Below, piece after piece: positions 1 to 5,980 of a stretch of DNA of 8,522 bases (position 1 is the first letter of the stretch; the number at the start of each line of letters is the position of its first letter). The notes under the pieces are model-generated. The model was given only the letters and a program-made list of their open reading frames with translations, did not search any database and had not been told where the DNA came from. The stretch covers positions 1 through 8,522 of the forward strand of contig CAYWTB010000135.1 of assembly GCA_964461135.1 (NCBI GenBank). Direction: 5' to 3'. A program made the translations under genes and the position numbers. This stretch comes from RQOF01 sp964461135. GTDB lineage: Bacteria > Calditrichota > Calditrichia > RBG-13-44-9.

Positions 1-6
1 ATTATC

Positions 7-372
7 TTAAAAGTCAACATAATACCCAACAATATAATGTTGACATGACACTAGGGTGCCTGCTAATTTTTCGAACTCTTGCTTACTGGGGAGATGCCAT
101 CCCGCTGGAACTGCTTCTTTTGCTGCCTCCCAAGTGTAGAATCTGCCAAATTGCATGCCAGCCGAATCACCTGGTACTGGCCAACTCCCGTTTTCGGTGG
201 CATAATTCAGGTTTTGCGCCAGCCATACCTGATCCCCGATTTTAACCGTGCTGTACGTGTGGCCATCTCTTGAATCTGTGAATAAACCCCTTTGATAAGT
301 TTGTCCCCAAAGCGAAGTAGATAGAAGCACAAAAAGTAGGCAAATATAGAATATCTTTTTAATAAGTATCAT
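7..372 (-). CDS. Secreted FISUMP-domain protein, C-terminally short
   Basis: The 121-residue product begins with a signal peptide: lysines at 5-6, a hydrophobic core at about 7-21, and a likely cleavage after the LWGQ region. It continues with the start of a FISUMP domain (Fibrobacter succinogenes major paralogous domain): DGHTYSTVKIGDQVWLAQNL at about 36-55, FYTWEAA at 78-84 and PAGWHLPSKQEFEKL at 89-103. These match the family pattern 'DGN.Y.TVKIG.Q.WMAENL ... CP.GWH.PS..EW..L'. FISUMP proteins are exported, surface-associated and mostly of unknown function. The family domain usually runs on for roughly another 60-80 residues with conserved Trp/Tyr-rich and Gly-rich segments. Here it stops about 18 residues after the WHLPS motif, so the gene looks truncated. 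The ATG is well supported by an AAGGAGG Shine-Dalgarno sequence (minus strand, 377-383) four bases upstream. It lies downstream of the attC at 587-719, as the next gene of a minus-strand cassette array. Family assignment is firm; whether the short form is functional is unknown. Confidence 0.8.
   Translation of the reverse strand: MILIKKIFYICLLFVLLSTSLWGQTYQRGLFTDSRDGHTYSTVKIGDQVWLAQNLNYATENGSWPVPGDSAGMQFGRFYTWEAAKEAVPAGWHLPSKQEFEKLAGTLVSCQHYIVGYYVDF
13..44. repeat. 8-bp perfect inverted repeat at the FISUMP gene 3' end
   Basis: GTCAACAT (13-20) and ATGTTGAC (37-44) are perfect inverted repeats separated by 16 nt, and pairing resumes for two more bases after one mismatch. The repeat lies inside the last codons of the FISUMP gene, where the protein departs from the family. 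It could be a recombination junction or a terminator-like hairpin, but it lacks a U-tract and the R-box consensus of an attC site. Confidence 0.4.
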
Positions 373-398
373 GTGCCCTCCTTATCTTAATAGATACG

Positions 399-427
399 AA
401 TGTACAACATCTAATCATCGTGTTCAA
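399..427 (-). promoter_or_regulatory. Possible sigma70-like promoter of the FISUMP gene
   Basis: On the minus strand TTGAAC (422-427) and TACATT (399-404) are separated by exactly 17 nt and lie just upstream of the FISUMP ribosome binding site. The -35 matches 5/6 and the -10 matches 4/6 of the E. coli consensus. AT-rich DNA gives such matches by chance, and FCB bacteria often use another consensus, so support is modest. Confidence 0.25.
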
Positions 428-586
428 AGTACAGGCAACATTAATTATCGTAAAGCAATTTCTGCTTAAAAATCCCCTGGTTGCTGGAATTTATGCTGCT
501 GGTTTCAAAATAGCCTCCGATCCTGCGGAGTAAATCAATCGTTTTAACCAAAAACCACATATCCTGTCCTCATCCACGAGGCTGTG

Positions 587-719
587 GCCTAACGCAAGCA
601 TCAGTTGCAAAAGGGCATTTGACGCATCGATCTTTATAAATGAATTTGGACTTTGATTAACGCACTATTTTTCTGGATTTTAATGTCCGCCCTTTTGTCA
701 ACTGGATGCATAGTTAGGC
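587..719 (-). mobile_element. attC: Integron attC recombination site (59-base element)
   Basis: The 133-bp site is bounded by GCCTAAC (587-593) and GTTAGGC (713-719). These are perfectly complementary R boxes fitting RYYYAAC/GTTRRRY. Inside, GCATC (598-602) pairs with 705-709, AGTTG (603-607) with 699-703, CAAAAGGGC (608-616) with 689-697, and GAC (621-623) with 685-687. Pairing leaves T698 and G704 extrahelical on the right arm only. Unpaired GCAA (594-597) opposite ATA (710-712) forms the central spacer, and 624-684 is the variable terminal loop. In known attC sites the folded bottom strand is recombined by IntI and carries an extrahelical T and G on the R'' arm, with G nearer the R box. 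That is exactly seen here if plus is the bottom strand, so the array reads on the minus strand, in agreement with both flanking genes. The R box starts 44 nt past the stop of the 764-1360 gene, typical of a cassette. Confidence 0.88.
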
Positions 720-1422
720 ATATTTTAATAATGTAACTATCTTAATATAGTATTATGATGTAATTATAAACTATAACCCAAACTTATGCCAACCCATGGC
801 ATAATGACAAACCGACCATCACTTTTAAATGGTATACCAATAAATGGGATAAAACTTATTCGAAATAACGGTCCATTCTTTTTTTGATATCTATATCCAT
901 AAACTCCATGAATCATTACTGACGCAAAACCATGATCAAATATACCACTAAAGCCACCCCCAATCTCAGTCCTATATGTCTCCCCGCGAAAACGATAATA
1001 CATTAAACTGGGGATAAAAGCATTTTCGACCTGTTGTATACCCAAACTCATAGCTTCTGATTTATTTTTTCGATAATCGACATTAAATGAGTAGAATCCC
1101 TTACCCAACAATTCAAAATAAAATGCTGTACCAGACTCTTTATAAACAAAATTCTGGTGTTCTTCTATTTTTTCAGAATCTAAACTTGCTGTCTGATGTT
1201 TTAATAAATTCTGACTTTGAAATTTTTCTGCTTTAATTTCTTTGCCGATCCCATCACTTTTAATAATTTTTTCATTCTCTTCTTGTGCAGAAAGTGGGAT
1301 TATGATGATAAGAGAAGTATAGATAAATATCATTATTGAGAGAAAATTTTTTCGAAACATTACTCTCTCCTTTCCGTGATATTAAATACTTTTTGATAAG
1401 CAAAACCAGAATTTATGCCTAA
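593..1422 (-). mobile_element. Predicted integron gene cassette (830 bp)
   Basis: IntI cuts between G and TTRRRY of the R' box. Using GTTAGGC on the minus strand at 1417-1423 (start) and 587-593 (end), the cassette would run from 1422 down to 593. It would hold one gene (764-1360) with a 62-nt leader and its own attC. One compact gene, a short leader and an attC close to the stop codon are standard cassette architecture. The right boundary depends on the weaker site at 1417-1549, so the cassette limits are less certain than the attC itself. Confidence 0.6.
764..1360 (-). CDS. Cassette-borne outer-membrane beta-barrel-like protein
   Basis: The 198-residue product has an N-terminal signal sequence: basic residues at 3-4, a hydrophobic core at about 8-23 and a cleavage site near LSAQ at 23-26. 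A polar, Lys/Glu-rich linker follows (about 27-75). From about 78 to the end it shows alternating aromatic/hydrophobic strands separated by short Gly/Asp turns: FYFELLGKGFYSFNVDYR, SLMYYRFRGETYRTEIGGG, GVYGYRYQKKNGPLFRISF, and the C-terminal PWVGISLGYSL. This layout resembles small 8-stranded-type outer-membrane barrels annotated as hypothetical in Bacteroidota and relatives ('ELLG..G.YS.NY..R', 'FR.GF.P', 'PW.GISLGY'). That comparison is from memory, and the substrate or role is unknown. The ATG is supported by AAGGAG (minus strand, 1367-1372) six bases upstream. The gene sits between an attC and an attC-like site and is read as the cargo of one integron cassette. It looks intact. Confidence 0.75.
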   Translation of the reverse strand: MFRKNFLSIMIFIYTSLIIIIPLSAQEENEKIIKSDGIGKEIKAEKFQSQNLLKHQTASLDSEKIEEHQNFVYKESGTAFYFELLGKGFYSFNVDYRKNKSEAMSLGIQQVENAFIPSLMYYRFRGETYRTEIGGGFSGIFDHGFASVMIHGVYGYRYQKKNGPLFRISFIPFIGIPFKSDGRFVIMPWVGISLGYSL

Positions 1423-1430
1423 CTTGTCAA
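1401..1430 (-). promoter_or_regulatory. Possible cassette-internal promoter overlapping the attC-like boundary
   Basis: On the minus strand a perfect TTGACA (1425-1430) lies next to the R box GTTAGGC. There is no good sigma70 -10 at 16-18 nt. However TGGTTTTG (1401-1408) begins 19 nt after the TTG triplet, matching the Bacteroidota-type promoter TTG-N19-TAnnTTTG except for one base. It would place the start of transcription about 35-40 nt before the ATG at 1360. If used, the promoter would be assembled across the cassette junction. Confidence 0.33.
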
Positions 1431-1549
1431 TATGTGGAAAATTATGCTTGATAACACCCTTATAGCATACCTATTTTCCATAATATAACACTATTCACTT
1501 CAAAATGTGGAAAAATTTGGTACTGATTTTCCATATTTACCCGTTATAT
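1417..1549 (-). mobile_element. Degenerate attC-like site upstream of the cassette gene
   Basis: GCCTAAC (1417-1423) reads GTTAGGC on the minus strand, the same R' box as in the firm attC, and sits 57 nt before the cassette gene's start codon. The partner box GTTATAT (1543-1549) keeps only the core GTTA. An inner stem pairs TGGAAAAT (1435-1442) with ATTTTCCA (1526-1533) and extends through a G-U pair or a 2-nt bulge. The total length, 133 bp, equals that of the firm attC. Against it: no clear extrahelical T/G on the expected arm and a poor R'' box. It could be a worn attC, an attI-like site or chance. Confidence 0.42.
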
Positions 1550-2612
1550 GGATATATGATGGAAATTGGAGAAGAATAAAATAAAACCTTGCAAAATTAC
1601 TGCTAATGAAACGAATACGAATATTTCTCGACAGCTCTGCCACGTCACTTACAGGGTATGATTTTAGCCCCTAAAGGTTGATCGGGTAATGCAATCAAAT
1701 AGAAATCTAATAGTTGCAGGTATATTACCTATTTTTTACGGATTTGTCAAGTGGTGCTGGGGTAGAGAAATTTGGGTTATATATGCAGGAGTAAAACGTC
1801 TAAATATTAGGATAATAAAGTTGATTTCAAGTAACAAAATTATTATTAAAAAACAGTTTCAATTCTTCTTTGAAAATCAATAAAAAACCTTCATTTTGTT
1901 ACTTTAATGTTACTTATAATAAAAATATGAGCTCCCATGTCCCTATAATTATTGAGTTTATAAATTTTAAAACTTGACCCAAGGGAGGGCGTTCTCCGGG
2001 GTTCCCAACTGTAACCTCATGTTAGAGCCTCACTAAAACCCACCAGGAAAAAAGTCAGAGCGGTCCACAAATAGAGGATCCAAACCTGTTTATGATACAC
2101 TGTCGATATCCATTGCAGCACTCCATTGCGGGAAAAAATGCTGGGAAGTGGCAACAGACTCAATTTCAATAATGATTAAACGTCTTCTATATTGAAGTTC
2201 ATTTTACTTTGGAATTGAAGGGGAATCAGCCTATATTTTTCATATCAGAACACAGGGAAATTTTACTACTGTAAATTCTACTTCTTGCGGCAGGCAAAAT
2301 TGGCACGGGAAATAGTTGGAATGCTTCTCGAAAGAAAACGACAATATCAGCTGAAATTATCATCCCTTTAATTAAATCGAAATTAAATATGCCGGATGAT
2401 GTTTTTGTATTGGCCCGGAAGTCATCTTAAAATCTTAACCACCCTGAAGAAAATACTGAATCGCTTTTCAACTTAAATGTACGGAACACCTTAAATATTC
2501 AACTTTTCTAATAACATGAAATGGCAATAGAAATCCATTATCCGTTATCAAATTGAGGACAAAATTCCGGAAGTAGCAAAATAATTCCGATTACGCCAGG
2601 CTGGAATTGAAA
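1550..2612. other. Long gene-poor region between cassette array and ksgA
   Basis: No convincing gene was found on either strand. One 64-codon frame (1689-1883, plus) is hydrophobic near its start but lacks a good ribosome binding site and turns into a Lys/Ile/Phe-rich tail, as AT-rich noise does. An integron integrase would be expected near here, opposite to the array, but no tyrosine-recombinase motif could be read. A less AT-rich patch starts at about 1978. Within it a frame without a start codon is open from about 2020 to 2195 with mixed, protein-like composition, which might be a gene remnant. I see no tRNA, terminator or repeat in 2200-2600. Confidence 0.5.
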
Positions 2613-3446
2613 ATGAGAGATGAGCAAAAATACCCTCGGCCGCGAAAAAAATGGAGTCAAAATTTCCTTAAAGACCCGAACATCGCGGCTAAAATAGCTG
2701 ATTCCCTGGAAATACAGCAATCCGGTATTATTATTGAAATCGGAGCAGGAACCGGCATTTTAACCCAACAGCTCCTGAATAAAACCGACACCCTGGTGAG
2801 CGTGGAAATAGATCCGCGGCTGGCGCACGAACTGAAAAGCTCCTTGGGAAATCCTGCAAATCTCTCTGTCCTGCAGGAGGATTTCCTTGAAATTGATCTT
2901 AAAAAACTTCTTTTATCCTATCCGGAGAGAAAGAAATATATAATCGGGAATCTTCCCTACCATATAACTTCGCCCATTATTTTTAAAACCCTGGACCACA
3001 CATCACTCATTGAACAAGCCGTGTTTATGATTCAAAAAGAAGTCGCTCAACGAATGGCTGCTCCCCCTGGCTCCAAACAGTTTGGAATTCTTTCAGTATT
3101 CTGCCAGTTTTATGCACAAGTAAAATATCTTTTCACCGTTCCCTCACACCTGTTTTATCCGCGCCCGAAGGTAGACTCAGGTATTATCAGCCTTGATTTT
3201 CTTCCTGATGCTGAAAGCAGGGTAGTCAATATGGGATTATTCCGGGAAATCGTCCGCCAGACCTTCGGACAACGCCGGAAAATGCTGCGAAACACATTGT
3301 CTGCCCTCTATCCACAGACTATATTGCATCAGATTGAGCTGGATTTAACCCGCAGGCCGGAAGATTTGTCAGTATCGGAATTCATAGATCTTTCCAATCA
3401 GTTACAGGTCGTTCAAAAGCGTTCATCATATGACCAGATTAGTTAA
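2613..3446 (+). CDS. ksgA: 16S rRNA (adenine1518/1519-N6)-dimethyltransferase KsgA/RsmA
   Basis: KsgA transfers four methyl groups from S-adenosylmethionine to two adjacent adenines in the 3'-terminal hairpin of 16S rRNA late in 30S assembly. The 277-residue product carries the family signatures in order: KKWSQNFLKDPN (about 12-23), the SAM-binding loop IEIGAGTGIL (41-50), the acidic SAM contact VEIDPRL (64-70), QEDFLEID (88-95), the catalytic NLPYHITSPI (113-122), and FYPRPKVDSG in the C-terminal part (about 181-190). A helical C-terminal domain with RQTFGQRRKMLRNTL follows. Length is normal for the family. I chose ATG 2613, with GGA seven bases upstream. A TTG at 2607 in the same frame would add two residues. 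The 3' end overlaps the mgtE start by 17 nt, suggesting co-transcription with translational coupling. No clear promoter was found upstream. Confidence 0.96.
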   Translation: MRDEQKYPRPRKKWSQNFLKDPNIAAKIADSLEIQQSGIIIEIGAGTGILTQQLLNKTDTLVSVEIDPRLAHELKSSLGNPANLSVLQEDFLEIDLKKLLLSYPERKKYIIGNLPYHITSPIIFKTLDHTSLIEQAVFMIQKEVAQRMAAPPGSKQFGILSVFCQFYAQVKYLFTVPSHLFYPRPKVDSGIISLDFLPDAESRVVNMGLFREIVRQTFGQRRKMLRNTLSALYPQTILHQIELDLTRRPEDLSVSEFIDLSNQLQVVQKRSSYDQIS

Positions 3447-4799
3447 GGACAGGGATCTTGCAGAGGTCCTTGACAATTTGCGGTATCTGATCAGGCAGGA
3501 AAGGGCCAGTTTCGCCATGCCGGTCATTGCCGATTTGCATCCTTCCGATATTGCAGAAATTCTCTCACATCTTAATGAGGAAGAGCGGCGCGCTATATTT
3601 TCCCTGCTGCCACCGGAAACCGGCAGTGAAGTACTGGTGGAACTGGAAGAGAATGTGGTGGAAGATGTTCTGGAAGAAATGGACACCCGGCAGATTGCAG
3701 AGATGGTGAATGAAATGGATTCGGATGATGCAGCCGATTTGATTTCCGAGCTTTCACCCGGGCAGGCCGCGGAAATTCTGGAACATGTAGAGGAGGAAAA
3801 TTCCGAAGAAATCCAGGAGCTCTTGCTCTATCCGGAAGATACCGCCGGGCGTATTATGGCCAAGGAATTTGTGGCCGTGCCGGGTACAGCTACGGTCCAG
3901 ATGGCGATCGATGAAATCAGAAAAAAACATGAAGAAATTGAAAACATTTTTTACTGTTTTGTCATTGATGATTTCGGCACTCTGATCGGAGCGGTCTCAT
4001 TGCACGATCTTATTCTCGCCTCATCGGACACAAAAGTTCAGGATATTTCCGAGAAAGAGCTGATTTCCATCAATGTCCAGATGGACCAGAAGGAAGTGGC
4101 GCGGGTGTTTAAAAAATATGACCTTATGGTTGCTCCCGTGGTCAATAGACGCAATAAACTGCTGGGCCGCATCACGGGGTTGATGATATCGTGGACGTCA
4201 TCAATGAAGAGATTGGGGAAGATCTCGCCCGCCTAGCCGGAACCGGTGAAGAAGTGGTCCTGGAAAACAGTATTATCCAGATTACCCGGGCTCGGCTTCC
4301 CTGGCTCATAATTTCCTTTATCGGACAGATTCTGGCGGCTTTTATCATGAAACATTTCGAAGGAACCATTGAACAGATCATTGCTTCCACCTTTTTCATT
4401 CCGATGGTTATGGCCATGGGAGGCAGCGTGGGACAACAATCCAGTGTTATTGTGGTCCGGGGTCTGGCCACCGGCGAAATCAACTTCGGAGGGGCCTGGC
4501 GGTGACTTAAAAAAGAAATCCTGGTAGCGATTCTGAACGGCCTTGTGCTCGGCTCCCTGATCTTCGTCATTATCTATCTGTGGGACCGGGATATTCTCTT
4601 CGGTATGCTGCTGGCAGTTTCCCTGATTATCATCATTCTGAATGCCTCGCTTTTCGGGGCGGTTGTCCCCATGTTATTCAAAAAAATGGAGGTGGATCCC
4701 GCACTGGCTACAGGACCTTTCGTTGCCACTTTTAATGATGTCATCGGCCTGATGATCTATTTTTCCCTTCTTACTTTCGGATTCCATAATTTTCTATGA
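3430..4799 (+). pseudogene. mgtE: Magnesium channel/transporter MgtE, disrupted by a frameshift and a stop
   Basis: Read across two lesions, this is a full-length MgtE of about 455 residues. It has an N domain rich in acidic helices (about 30-130, with HPSDIAEIL), two CBS domains (about 137-200 and 203-260) that sense cytosolic Mg2+, and five membrane segments. The pore motifs GGSVGQQSSVIVVRGLATGE and FNDVIGLMIYF are present; the Asp of the latter corresponds to the Mg2+-selectivity aspartate of the family. Lesion one is at the GGGG run 4176-4179. The frame ending in GRIT changes to VDDIVDVINEE, so removing two bases, or adding one, restores the CBS2-linker consensus. Lesion two is an in-frame TGA at 4503-4505, between GGAWR and LKKEILVAILNG; a CGA or TGG codon would fit. 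The gene starts inside the ksgA end (17-nt overlap). Either it is a recent pseudogene, as everything else is well conserved, or the sequence carries errors. As written no complete channel is made. Confidence 0.9.
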
Positions 4800-4972
4800 T
4801 TTATTTTTTATTAGTTTTTGTGAACCGGTTATCTTTTGTGAGAGTATCTAATTAAAAAAATGAAAAAAATATAACCGGATCAGAGTTAGCAAAATCATAT
4901 ATGGGAATTAAAAGCTGATTTTGTTCTGCTTATTTAGGAATGTCATTGCTTCCGGAAGGGTTGGGGTCTTAT

Positions 4973-5005
4973 TTTCCCGGCAACAACACGAGTGTTGCAG
5001 GGAAA
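4973..5005 (+). promoter_or_regulatory. Hairpin in the leader of recO
   Basis: TTTCCC (4973-4978) pairs with GGGAAA (5000-5005), and inside it CAACAC (4984-4989) pairs with GTGTTG (4992-4997). The inner loop is asymmetric (5 and 2 nt) and the apex is tight. The structure ends 22 nt before the recO ATG. It lacks a following U-tract, so it is not a classical terminator. It might affect translation or mRNA stability, but no known class is recognised. Confidence 0.35.
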
Positions 5006-5027
5006 GCCTTTTATCTGATGAGCACTT

Positions 5028-5798
5028 ATGAGTGAAAACCTGAAAACCGAAGCACTGGTTTTATACGGAATGCGCTGGAGCGAATCCAGCAAAATCATAC
5101 ATCTCTTTACGGCCGATAAGGGAATACTGAAAGTGATTGCCCGGGGAGCCCTGCGGCCCGCCAGCACCTTTCGCGGGATTCTGGAAAATCTCAACCATGT
5201 GGAAGTTATCGTTTCCATAAAAGAGAGCCGTAACCTGCAGATACTGTCCCAGGCGGATCTTCTGAATCCCTTTTCAAATATCCGTGAAGACCTGGAATCC
5301 ACCATGGTTGCCTTTTCCATGGCAGAACTACTGCGGGCATTAATACATGAGAATGAAAATTCCCGTTCAATTTTTCAATCCACCGTGCAGATCATGAATT
5401 CGCTAAACCGGTTCTCCGGTTCACATTATCTGATTTTCCTGCTTTATTTTCTGCTGCACATCAGCGATTATCTGGGATTCGGATGGAATTTTTCCCAATG
5501 CCGAAGATGTGGAAAGATGCCACAATCCTTCCCGGTGAAACCCGATGTGGTAAATGGGGCTGTCTTTTGCCAGGATTGCCAGCCTGTGTCCTCCGGAACT
5601 TCTGCAGAGCTCTCCCGGCATCAGTGGGAGCTGCTGATACATCTGCAGAGCGCAGATCCAGCAGATATTATTCCGGGTCCGGAAAAAGACAATCCCGACA
5701 TTCAGCTCCAGCCGTTGGTTGATCTGCTGTTATCCCACATCAATTACCATACCGAGCAAAACCTGCAATTAAGATCTTTGAAAATGTATCTTCCATAA
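5028..5798 (+). CDS. recO: DNA repair protein RecO
   Basis: RecO works with RecR (and RecF) in the RecFOR pathway, displacing SSB and loading RecA onto gapped single-stranded DNA. The 256-residue product has the N-terminal OB fold (about 1-80) with the family pattern TEALVLYGMRWSESSKIIHL, FTADKGILKVIARGALRP (about 27-44) and a central helical domain. It also has a zinc-finger-like CxxC pair, C158/C161 (CRRC) and C181/C184 (CQDC), found in many RecO proteins outside the Enterobacteria. Length is typical (about 240-260). The ATG is the first possible start because an in-frame TGA ends at 5021. There is only a weak ribosome binding site. It follows mgtE by 228 nt and precedes glyS by about 180 nt on the same strand. 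The sequence looks intact. Confidence 0.93.
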   Translation: MSENLKTEALVLYGMRWSESSKIIHLFTADKGILKVIARGALRPASTFRGILENLNHVEVIVSIKESRNLQILSQADLLNPFSNIREDLESTMVAFSMAELLRALIHENENSRSIFQSTVQIMNSLNRFSGSHYLIFLLYFLLHISDYLGFGWNFSQCRRCGKMPQSFPVKPDVVNGAVFCQDCQPVSSGTSAELSRHQWELLIHLQSADPADIIPGPEKDNPDIQLQPLVDLLLSHINYHTEQNLQLRSLKMYLP

Positions 5799-5827
5799 TT
5801 ATATTTGCACCTTATTTTAGTGTAAAC

Positions 5828-5865
5828 ATCGGGCGGGGCATACGGATGGAGCCGTTTTTGCCGAT
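5828..5865 (+). terminator. Weak terminator-like hairpin after recO
   Basis: ATCGG (5828-5832) can pair with CCGAT (5861-5865), enclosing a second small stem ACGG (5842-5845)/CCGT (5852-5855) that runs directly into a five-T tract at 5855-5859. The inner stem is only four base pairs, so termination would be inefficient. It lies 30 nt after the recO stop and 115 nt before glyS, so it could separate the two transcripts. Confidence 0.3.
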
Positions 5866-5969
5866 ATGTTAATTTATAAAACGTAATACACGGATTTTTC
5901 AGATTTGATTAAAATTATAGCAATCAACCTTTATACGTTAACTGCGTTCAACTTGATACATTTAATAAT

Positions 5970-5974
5970 GAGGA
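5970..5974 (+). promoter_or_regulatory. Shine-Dalgarno of glyS that favours the GTG start
   Basis: GAGGA directly abuts the ATG at 5975, leaving no spacer, but stands six bases before the in-frame GTG at 5981. Normal spacing therefore favours GTG as the start, giving the N-terminus MAQKTLNKVMDKL. This is inference from spacing alone. Confidence 0.55.
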
Positions 5975-5980
5975 ATGAGT

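Noticed and set aside
13..44. Inverted repeat as another attC site
   Set aside because: The arms do not fit RYYYAAC/GTTRRRY, and the span is too short for an attC stem with a spacer and extrahelical bases.
515..530. Small hairpin CTCCG/CGGAG as a terminator
   Set aside because: The five-bp stem has no T-tract on either side in the direction of the minus-strand genes.
1689..1883. 64-codon plus-strand frame, hydrophobic N-terminus (MQSNRNLIVAGILPIFYGF)
   Set aside because: No good ribosome binding site, no recognisable family, and a low-complexity Ile/Lys/Phe tail expected from AT-rich DNA.
1978..2010. GC-rich patch as a tRNA or group II intron domain
   Set aside because: No cloverleaf, no T-loop motif in place and no domain V pattern could be drawn from the bases.
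4503..4505. TGA in mgtE as selenocysteine or a reassigned codon
   Set aside because: MgtE is not a selenoprotein family, no SECIS-like hairpin is apparent just after it, and TGA serves as the normal stop of glyS and the rhodanese gene. A second lesion upstream also argues for decay or error.
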